Assembly (NCBI GenBank): GCA_006226375.1
Contig: SBHC01000060.1
Coordinates: forward strand, 42,747 to 106,746
Reading direction: 5' to 3'
From: Deltaproteobacteria bacterium
GTDB lineage: Bacteria > Myxococcota_C > UBA6777
Length of the DNA: 64,000 nucleotides
The position numbers and the translations under genes were made by a program. Below are positions 57,597 to 64,000 of this stretch, piece after piece; the first letter of the stretch is position 1; every line of letters starts with the position of its first letter. Below the pieces are notes generated by a model. The model searched no databases, had not been told where the DNA came from, and saw nothing but the letters and a program-made list of their open reading frames with translations.

Positions 57597-58436
57597 TTAC
57601 AGGAGAGTCTCAGGGCTTTCCAAAAATCGGGTGACGGTTCCGGCTGCGCGTCCGGCGTTGAGACCGTCTTCAATTCGCTCGTCGAAGGTCCACTTGATGG
57701 TGCACACTTTTCGAGCGACGACTTCACCGTCTTCTACGAGAGGAACCATCTTGGGAGAGCCCATCACGCCGAACAAGGAGACGTTGCCAAACTTGTAGAG
57801 GTGGTGCCAGCCGGAGTCCATGCCGAGGCTACCCAGGTTGGAGATAAACATCCCTGCAAACAGTGGGTTGCCTTCAATGAAGGATTGGGGCAGCAAGTTG
57901 AAGTAGTCGAGCGTTCGGACACCCAACATACCAGCCTGAAGAATGGGGCGGGGCAGCTTGAGCATGCTGGAGGTTTCTTTTTCTTGGTCGCTGGTCTTGA
58001 CCTTGCGGTCTTTGTTAATCATGCCGCGCAGCGCGACAATCATCTCTTCCAGGGACTCTTCGGGCTCAAAGCGACGCTTGAAAATCAACAGACCGCCGGA
58101 CTCTGAGAACTCTTTCTTGGCGCTGAAGGAGATCTGGATGCCATCGCGTTGGTAGTAGCGATTCCCAGCGACAAATCGGTTCATCCGTGGATTTAAGGGG
58201 TAAGCCTTGGCGCAAGCCCGAAGCAACAACGTGTGCAGAGTCAGTTTCAGCTCGGCAGGGTGCTCTTCGTTCCACTTGTCGATGAAGTCGAGGGCGGGTT
58301 GGATCTTGATGGTTTCTTCCCACAGAATCCAGGAATCTGTCGCATGTCCGAGGATGTAGGGCAAGAACTTGCGTCCGTCCTTGAGTCGACTTTCCAGGGA
58401 TTCTCCGTCTTTTCGCTTAAAGAGTTTGGACAGCAT
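57597..58436 (-). CDS. 2-oxoacid dehydrogenase E2-type acyltransferase-fold protein lacking the catalytic His
   Basis: A 279-residue stand-alone catalytic domain of the chloramphenicol acetyltransferase / 2-oxoacid dehydrogenase E2 fold, without lipoyl or peripheral-subunit-binding domains. Conserved features include LHTLLLRACAKA, PRMNRFVAGNRYY and ISNLGSLGMDSG. The active-site HRxxDG motif near the end reads ERIEDGLNAGRA, so the His acting as general base is Glu. Either it is inactive, a regulatory homologue, or it uses another residue. The ATG at 58436 has AGGAG about 11 bp upstream; a longer frame to 58562 has no signal value. Confidence 0.82.
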   Translation of the reverse strand: MLSKLFKRKDGESLESRLKDGRKFLPYILGHATDSWILWEETIKIQPALDFIDKWNEEHPAELKLTLHTLLLRACAKAYPLNPRMNRFVAGNRYYQRDGIQISFSAKKEFSESGGLLIFKRRFEPEESLEEMIVALRGMINKDRKVKTSDQEKETSSMLKLPRPILQAGMLGVRTLDYFNLLPQSFIEGNPLFAGMFISNLGSLGMDSGWHHLYKFGNVSLFGVMGSPKMVPLVEDGEVVARKVCTIKWTFDERIEDGLNAGRAAGTVTRFLESPETLL

Positions 58437-58707
58437 CTTGCTCTTGCTCCTTTGCCTTTCTCTGAAGGTGGTTTTCTCGAAGGGATGGGCGTTTGGGCCT
58501 GAACTATGTTTGGATTGTCGGTGCGACAGGCTGAAGTCTGGACCCGTTTGGCGCGCTATCAAAACACAGACGGATCACAGTGTCAAGCAAGGTGCCCTTG
58601 TGAAAGGAATTCAACCATGTAGACAAGACTGAACTGGATGTGGAGCGGGTGTGAAACAGGAGCAAGGGTAGGAAGATTGGGGAGGGGGAGTTGGGGGCTC
58701 CACCTAC

Positions 58708-61272
58708 CTACTTCATCGCACAGAACCTGCTTGTGCCGACGGTTTCGCAGGTAAGAGGCTTGGGACAACTGGCATCGGAGGTACAGCGAATCAGACAGAA
58801 GCGGCTGGTTCCCTGGGTGATGCAGGTGAAGGTTTTGCCCTGTACTGTCGGACAATTCGCGTTGGACGTACAGGTCTTCGAGCAGAAGCTCTCCGCTGCG
58901 TTGGGTGCCGTGATGCAGGTGTTGCCCGTCTTGCAAGCGAGGAAGTTTCCACCACAGACTTGAGCAAAGTCCGTTCCGGGGATACAGCGTTTGCTGGTGC
59001 TTCCTTGCGGCGCCTGGCACACATAATCCTTGAACGCACAGTTGGCGTCGCTGGTGCAGGACAGGTCAAAGCAAATGCCTCGGCCATCGGAGAACGCCTG
59101 CATGCAGGTGGTCGCTGAGTTGTGCGAACATTGTCCAGCTTGTTGGGGCTGGCAGATCTTGTGACAACGTCCTACGCTACCGTTGGCATCGAACGTGATG
59201 CAGGTGAAGCCTGTTTGGCAGATGGTCGGCGTACCAAGCCAGCTACCACCAGGATCACAGGGCAACCCTTCGGCAACTTGCGTCGCCTTCACACACTTGC
59301 CTGTGGTGTCGTTGCAAGACAACGAGGACTTGGTGTCGCAGATCGCGATAGGCTCTGTGGTGTCGTTGGGTTTGTTGCAACGAGCGCCTACGGTGGTTTG
59401 AACCACTACCGCCGCACAGGAACCGCTCTTGTTGCAGTACAAAGCCGGATCCTGGTTGCGTTGACAGATCTCTTGTTTGCTTACAGCGAAACCACACGAT
59501 TGGCCTTTGGCTCGCTCTGCAAGACACACATTTTGGATCTGACCGTTGGAGTCACGGACAAAGGGAATGCAAGAGGTCCGGCCGTCCGTGTTGCTGGAAC
59601 AATTGGAGTTGTTCTGGCAGGTTTCAAAACAGTACGACTTCTGTGATTCGGTGATGGTGACGCAAAGCTGTCCGGTGCCACAAGGCTTGCTTGTACTACA
59701 CTCTGCACCAACGGTTCCTGTGCTGGAGCCGCCTGTGGTACAGGTCAGACCGGAACATTTTGTTCGGCCACCCGAACAGTTGGCACACTCTGAGTCGCTC
59801 AAACAGATGGCCGGACATTGGCCGCCTGCCTGGCAGGTACCGCTAACACAGGAGGTGCGCCCTCCGGAGCATCCCGCGCATTGGGAGCTTACAATGCAAG
59901 TGGACGGGCAGCTTCCACCGGGCGTGGTACATGTCGCGCCAATGCAGGAGGTGCGTCCACCTGTACAGCTTGCGCAATCCGAATTCTGGATGCAAATGCT
60001 GGGACAGGTCTGCTGGGAGCGCTGGCAGGTACCGCTAACGCAGGATGTTTGGTTGTTGGGGCACAAGCCACAGTCTGTATCCGTGGTGCAAGAGCTGGGA
60101 CAGACCGCACGGCCACACACACCACCTGCTGTACACGACTGGCTACCTGAGGGGCAACCCAGACAATCCGAGTCCGCTCGACAGGAGGAGGGGCAAGCCG
60201 GAACCTGGCAGGAGCCATTGCGACAGGAGGTTCGACCGCCGGTGCATAGACCACATTCGCTGTCTGATGTGCAGTTTGAGGGACAACCTGGGTTGTTGTT
60301 CACGCTGCAAGTTCCGCTCACACAAGAGGTTCGGCTGTTCGGGCAGGAGGAACACTCGCTGTCACTGATGCAACTGGAAGGACACTGCGGCGCGGTCTGG
60401 CAGGTGCCGTTGACACAGGCTGTTTGCCCGTTGGGACAGAGACCACACTGGCTGCTATTTATGCATGAACTGGGGCAGTTTCCGCTGGGATTGGTGCAAG
60501 TGCCATTGACACAGGAGGTGCGTCCTCCGTCACAAGGTGCGCACTGCGAGTCTGCGGCACATTGCGTCGGACATTGTTGGGTGCTGCTTGTGCAGCGTCC
60601 GTTGACACAGTTGTTCAACCCAGCAGGACAGTTCAAACAATCCCCTTCGGTCTGGCAAGACTGGGGACAGGTTCCTGGAGGTGTTCCGCATGCTCCACCC
60701 ACGCAGTAGATGTTTCCACCGCTGCATTGGGCACATTCGGTATTTTTGCTGCAGGAGGTGGGGCAGTTTCCGTTTTGTGGAACGCTACAAACCCCATTGG
60801 TGCAAACGCTACGACCGCCATCACAACTGGAGCAGTCGCCGTCTGCGCTACACGACGAAGGACACTGAACGAGAGGCTTGGTGCATGTTCCTCCAGAACA
60901 GGAGGTTTTGCCATCCGTGCATTGTGTACAGTCGGCATCGTTGCTGCAACTTGCTGGACATTGGGGAGGAGTCCCCGGTTCAGCACATTGGCCATCAATG
61001 CAGGCTGTGCGGTTGCCGTCGCAACTCAAACAATCCAGATCTTCCGTACAAGTGTCGGGGCAAACCGGCCCTGTGTTGGTGGTTTTGGGGACACAGCGAC
61101 GTACGCCGTCTTCTTCCTTTTTGCACACCAAGGTACGGTTTTTGGGATCTGGCTTGTCTGCACAATCTCCGTTCTTCTGGCACTCATCAGCCGGGCCACA
61201 ACCGATATGGAAGTTGGCCGCGACGACAAGCACAAGCATCACCGCGAAGGTCCATCGTAGCGAGCGAATCAT
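58708..61272 (-). CDS. Large Cys-rich repeat lipoprotein
   Basis: An 854-residue surface lipoprotein: signal peptide to HIGC, then fourteen tandem units of 32-36 residues with the pattern CPxxCxxxxxCxxCxxGxxxCxxGxC (~residues 62-540), followed by a different Cys-rich region (~545-854) of the type VGAECSTSKPCGTGQLC...CFETCQNNSNC. The last domain recurs in the protein at the right edge of the window, so the two are paralogues. Function unknown; disulfide-bonded stalks for surface adhesion or predation are an inference. The ATG overlaps the greA stop (ATGA), and GGAGATG lies upstream. Confidence 0.88.
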   Translation of the reverse strand: MIRSLRWTFAVMLVLVVAANFHIGCGPADECQKNGDCADKPDPKNRTLVCKKEEDGVRRCVPKTTNTGPVCPDTCTEDLDCLSCDGNRTACIDGQCAEPGTPPQCPASCSNDADCTQCTDGKTSCSGGTCTKPLVQCPSSCSADGDCSSCDGGRSVCTNGVCSVPQNGNCPTSCSKNTECAQCSGGNIYCVGGACGTPPGTCPQSCQTEGDCLNCPAGLNNCVNGRCTSSTQQCPTQCAADSQCAPCDGGRTSCVNGTCTNPSGNCPSSCINSSQCGLCPNGQTACVNGTCQTAPQCPSSCISDSECSSCPNSRTSCVSGTCSVNNNPGCPSNCTSDSECGLCTGGRTSCRNGSCQVPACPSSCRADSDCLGCPSGSQSCTAGGVCGRAVCPSSCTTDTDCGLCPNNQTSCVSGTCQRSQQTCPSICIQNSDCASCTGGRTSCIGATCTTPGGSCPSTCIVSSQCAGCSGGRTSCVSGTCQAGGQCPAICLSDSECANCSGGRTKCSGLTCTTGGSSTGTVGAECSTSKPCGTGQLCVTITESQKSYCFETCQNNSNCSSNTDGRTSCIPFVRDSNGQIQNVCLAERAKGQSCGFAVSKQEICQRNQDPALYCNKSGSCAAVVVQTTVGARCNKPNDTTEPIAICDTKSSLSCNDTTGKCVKATQVAEGLPCDPGGSWLGTPTICQTGFTCITFDANGSVGRCHKICQPQQAGQCSHNSATTCMQAFSDGRGICFDLSCTSDANCAFKDYVCQAPQGSTSKRCIPGTDFAQVCGGNFLACKTGNTCITAPNAAESFCSKTCTSNANCPTVQGKTFTCITQGTSRFCLIRCTSDASCPKPLTCETVGTSRFCAMK

Positions 61273-61775
61273 GTTGTTTCATCTCCTTCTGCAGGTTTCA
61301 AGGCTTCGTATCGGACGGAGAGAACCTCAAGGGTGCGTGCTCCACGGGGAGTGGTGACCTCGACTTCGTCTCCTTCAGTTTTTCCAATCAGGGCTCGCGC
61401 AATCGGTGAAAACACCGAGATGCGGTTGAGCTTGCTGTCGGCTTCGGGAGAGCCGACGATTACATAGGTGAGTTCTTTGTCGTTATCCAGGTCAAGGACT
61501 TCGACCGTTGCACCAAACAACACTTTTTCGCTGCTGATGTTGGCGGGGTTAATGACATCCGCTCGAGACAGTTGGTCGTTGAGGTGTTTGATCTGACCGT
61601 CAATCATTCCCTGGCGCTCTTTTGCCGCATGGTACTCGGCGTTTTCGCTCAAGTCTCCGTGGGCGCGAGCCTCTTCGATATCCCGGACGTTTTGCATCCG
61701 CTCCACATGCTTCAGTTGGTGGAGTTCGCGCTGGAGTTTCTCATAGCCAAGGGGAGTCATGGGTACACGTTCCAT
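61269..61775 (-). CDS. greA: Transcript cleavage factor GreA
   Basis: A 168-residue GreA: N-terminal antiparallel coiled coil (residues ~1-75) with the acidic tip ARAHGDLSENAEYHAAKE, where Asp/Glu direct RNA polymerase to cleave backtracked transcripts, and a C-terminal FKBP-like domain (~85-160; IVGSPEADSKLNRISVFSPIA and VEVTTPRG). Length and motifs are typical. Its stop overlaps the start of the Cys-rich lipoprotein gene by ATGA, an odd partner for a housekeeping factor. Confidence 0.95.
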   Translation of the reverse strand: MERVPMTPLGYEKLQRELHQLKHVERMQNVRDIEEARAHGDLSENAEYHAAKERQGMIDGQIKHLNDQLSRADVINPANISSEKVLFGATVEVLDLDNDKELTYVIVGSPEADSKLNRISVFSPIARALIGKTEGDEVEVTTPRGARTLEVLSVRYEALKPAEGDETT

Positions 61776-61908
61776 CAGACAAGGACCTCTTTCTCAATGT
61801 ATACAGGTGGTGTTTCGCGGTTCACTAAGGGGTGACGATGATACCCAGTGTTGGTGAAGGATACAAGAGTTGATGGCTGATTCATGGGAACACTCGTCAG
61901 GACTTACA

Positions 61909-61974
61909 AGGTAGTGTCATGAGAACACAAGTACATCTGTCGTGTGAATGGCTGATGTTCTCATGGCACTACCT
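61909..61974. repeat. 19-bp inverted repeat (large stem-loop)
   Basis: The arm at 61909-61927 is complementary to 61956-61974 at 18 of 19 positions, with a 28-base loop. It could be a small non-coding RNA, a MITE-like element or a long transcript end. No T-run flanks it. Confidence 0.65.
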
Positions 61975-62144
61975 CAGAGCATGTTTGAGGAAGAAAGGCG
62001 GGAAAGAAAGTCCAGCGCAGTATTAAACACGCTCTGAAGAGGAAAGTTGCAGTTGCAAAAAGACCACCAACCCTGTTTCTGCGCGGGCAGAACAAAGAAG
62101 GTGGCGCGTTCAGACCTTCACCATAAGGTAGGGGTCTGAAATCA

Positions 62145-62183
62145 GAAGCATCCCAGATGCCAAACAGCACACTGGGATGCTTC
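62145..62183 (-). terminator. Terminator of the right-edge Cys-rich gene
   Basis: A perfect 12-bp stem (62145-62156 with 62172-62183, 15-base loop) lies 25 bp past the stop of the gene at 62208, with TTCTGATTTC following on the minus strand. It is well placed for Rho-independent termination. Confidence 0.65.
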
Positions 62184-62207
62184 AAGAGAAACTAGGAACG
62201 TTTCCGC

Positions 62208-64000
62208 TTATGGCAAGCAGATGGAGTTGCTACCCAAGGTCTGGCAGGTGAGGCCAGTGGGGCAAGTTTGGCCGGGCTGTCCACAGGGAACCACGCAGAG
62301 GCCAACGTTGGGATCTTGGAACAGACCCTTCACGCAGGAAGCGGTGGTGCTACCCACGGTACACTCGCTGTTTTGGGCACAGGTCTTGGAGCAGAGTCCA
62401 TCACCTGATTGCTGGGAGGTTCCGAAGCAGGTCAGGCCTGCAGCACAACCACCTTGTGCGATCGGTTGGTTACGATCACACTTGCTTTGGAAGGCATTCG
62501 GACCCGTCGGAGTGGGGGGCACACAGAGCTTGGAGCCCTGGATGTCTTCACACTGGAGACCGGTGGGGCAGGTCGCGCCGGAAGCGGAGCAGTCAAAGAC
62601 ACAGAGCTTGCTGGTCTGGCTGATCGGAGCACAGGTTACGGTCAGGCCGGAACCACCGGGAGCAGCACCACAGTCACCATCAGCGTTACACTGAGTGGTA
62701 CAGAAGCCGGACTCGGGGTTGGTGGTCAAGCAGGTGCCGGGCTCTTTGCAACGCTCGGTTTGGTTCTGCGCGCTAGCTTTGCAAACACCACCGTAGGTGA
62801 CATCACCCGGGGGGTTCTTGGGCCAGCAAACCTTACCAGAGGTCTGGAGGTCACGACAGAAGGTCTCGGAGGTGCAGTCGGTGTCTGCGGTACAGGGCTT
62901 GAAGCAACCAGCGAAGGTGGAGGAGCCAGCGCTCAAGTCCACACAGGTCGCGCCAGTGGTTTTACACTGGTAGCTCTGGCAGTTACCGGAAGCCAACTCG
63001 ATACAGATACGACGACCGAAGTTGACGCAGGAGAGGTCTTGCTTGCAAAGCTTCGCGGGATTGTACTTCTCGGTGGGCTCAACGCCACAAGCGGTTCCGT
63101 AGTCGAGGTTACCGCTGGGAACGCAAACGCCGTCGCTGCTTCCCTGCTGGAGAGCTTGACAGGTTTCGCCGGTCGCACATTGCGGGCTGCTAACGGTACA
63201 CTTGGTGAAGCAGTGACCGCTGTCTTGGGAGGTGCTAACACAAGTTTCGGTTGCGCCACACTGAGCAGCAGTGTTGCCGCCACAGGGATCGTATTTTCCA
63301 ACAGTCTTCACGGTCACACACTTGCCATTGGAGCAGGTGAGGTTGGAGTCGCTGTCACAGATTCCGATGGGATCGGTGTCGGTAGCGCCGCCACAAGTGT
63401 CGCCTTCTTTGAGGAGCTTGAACTCGGTGCAGGTCTTGGTGCGGGGGCTGCAGTAAAGGGCAGGCTTCTGGCCAGCTTGACAGAGCGCTTGGGTGGTCGC
63501 GCCAGCGTAGTCACAAGCTTCGCCTTTGGCAGCTTGCTTGGCACAGATGGAGATGGTGGAAGAAGCCTGGATGCAGGTGGTTCCGTTCTTACAAACCGCA
63601 GCGTCGTTCGCGCAGTTCTGGAAGCAGTAGAACTTACCCCAGAGCTGAGTTCCGATACACTGCAGGCCGCTCTCACAGTCACCGATGGTCTGACCACACT
63701 CTTCACCCAACTTCTTGCCGGGGGTTGCGGTTCCACACTGACCGGTGGAGGTGTTGCAGGTCTGGCCGCCGGGACAGTCAGCATCGCTGGTGCAAGTGGT
63801 GCTCTTCTTCACACACTGTCCGTTTTTGCACTCTTCGGTCGCAGCGCAATCTGCGTCCTTGGTACACACCGGGTTGTTGTTGTTGGTGCTGTTGGTGTTG
63901 CCCTGGTTGTTGTTGCCCTGGGTGTTGTTGTTGCCCTGGGTGTTGTTGTTGCCCTGGGTGTTGTTGTTGCCCTGGGTGTTGTTGTTGCCCTGGGTGTTGT
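62208..64000 (-). CDS. Cys-rich surface protein, N-terminus beyond the right edge
   Basis: The frame stays open to position 64000, so the start lies outside. Seen from its N-terminal side, it has a low-complexity Asn/Thr/Gln/Gly region made of NNNTQG units (63880-64000), then CTKDADCAATEECKNGQC and CTSDADCPGGQTC modules, then a series of Cys-rich domains (LGEECGQTIGDCESGLQC, CFQNCANDAAVC, and so on) that resemble the C-terminal half of the protein at 58708-61272. The stop is at 62208. About 20 conserved CF/CxxxC units suggest a disulfide-rich surface protein. Function unknown. Confidence 0.85.
   Translation of the reverse strand, partial: NTQGNNNTQGNNNTQGNNNTQGNNNTQGNNNQGNTNSTNNNNPVCTKDADCAATEECKNGQCVKKSTTCTSDADCPGGQTCNTSTGQCGTATPGKKLGEECGQTIGDCESGLQCIGTQLWGKFYCFQNCANDAAVCKNGTTCIQASSTISICAKQAAKGEACDYAGATTQALCQAGQKPALYCSPRTKTCTEFKLLKEGDTCGGATDTDPIGICDSDSNLTCSNGKCVTVKTVGKYDPCGGNTAAQCGATETCVSTSQDSGHCFTKCTVSSPQCATGETCQALQQGSSDGVCVPSGNLDYGTACGVEPTEKYNPAKLCKQDLSCVNFGRRICIELASGNCQSYQCKTTGATCVDLSAGSSTFAGCFKPCTADTDCTSETFCRDLQTSGKVCWPKNPPGDVTYGGVCKASAQNQTERCKEPGTCLTTNPESGFCTTQCNADGDCGAAPGGSGLTVTCAPISQTSKLCVFDCSASGATCPTGLQCEDIQGSKLCVPPTPTGPNAFQSKCDRNQPIAQGGCAAGLTCFGTSQQSGDGLCSKTCAQNSECTVGSTTASCVKGLFQDPNVGLCVVPCGQPGQTCPTGLTCQTLGSNSICLP
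63898..64000. repeat. 18-bp minisatellite encoding NNNTQG
   Basis: Units of TTGCCCTGGGTGTTGTTG (four exact copies after one shortened copy, and a partial copy at the edge) run from about 63898 to 64000 and continue beyond the window. They encode (NNNTQG)n on the minus strand. Confidence 0.9.

Larger units (their letters stand above)
61776..62207. other. Intergenic region with two large hairpins
   Basis: This 432 bp region lies upstream of greA (minus) and downstream of the right-edge gene. It holds the near-perfect 19-bp stem-loop at 61909-61974 and the terminator-like hairpin at 62145-62183. No convincing gene is present; a 74-codon frame starts inside the hairpin and is not supported. Confidence 0.5.

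Noticed and set aside
61961..62185. Small minus-strand frame of 74 codons
   Set aside because: Starts inside the terminator-like hairpin, has no ribosome-binding site, and overlaps the large stem-loop.

Overview
The window looks like a chromosomal stretch from a Gram-negative bacterium of the Myxococcota / deltaproteobacterial grade. The evidence is many lipoproteins and secreted proteins with long Cys-rich repeats or DNDCDG-type motifs, secreted trypsin-like proteases (one ending in a MYXO-CTERM-like tail), Hanks-type Ser/Thr kinases fused to beta-propellers, and giant kinase-ATPase-histidine kinase proteins. Species cannot be named from sequence alone. Codon-dense genes with good Shine-Dalgarno sites dominate. 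I found no rRNA, tRNA, IS element or CRISPR array.

Layout: 0-7 kb holds the end of a proline dehydrogenase, envelope proteins (lipoprotein, M14 carboxypeptidase, Kelch lipoprotein, likely outer-membrane protein) and a small membrane protein. 7.1-11.4 kb, minus strand, is the highlight: a six-gene cassette with a ubiquitin-like protein ending in Gly, an E2-like protein with a cysteine 8 residues after an Asn, a JAMM (JAB) peptidase, a ThiF/E1-like enzyme and two unrecognised proteins. The order resembles the PRTRC / prokaryotic ubiquitin systems but no ParB is present. A divergent AraC-type regulator (11.8-12.8 kb) faces it across a 410 bp spacer with 11 GATC sites in 95 bp and a separate dyad. 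12.8-15.4 kb encodes a lipoprotein and a trypsin-like protease.

15.5-22.2 kb holds an XRE-receiver protein translationally coupled to a 1787-residue pseudokinase-ATPase-GAF-histidine kinase. It is followed by a cluster of poorly known genes (22.2-27.0 kb) that includes a VioB-like ferritin-fold protein and a protein made of two internal repeats. 27-31.3 kb holds an SF2 helicase and an enolase-superfamily/MEMO gene pair. 31.3-38.2 kb holds a large Cys-repeat protease, RNase M5 with an Rpn remnant, a TPR protein, a DprE1/DHCR24-like flavoprotein and an SDR.

38.3-51 kb holds an MBL-fold hydrolase, a zinc-ribbon kinase, a DNDCDG lipoprotein, a 5'-nucleotidase and two paralogous kinase-WD40 proteins, one of them a pseudokinase. 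51-64 kb holds a PlsC acyltransferase, a membrane protein, RNase R, an alpha/beta hydrolase, an acyltransferase-fold protein lacking its catalytic His, GreA overlapped with a 14-repeat Cys-rich lipoprotein, and a related Cys-rich protein that runs off the right edge through an 18-bp minisatellite.
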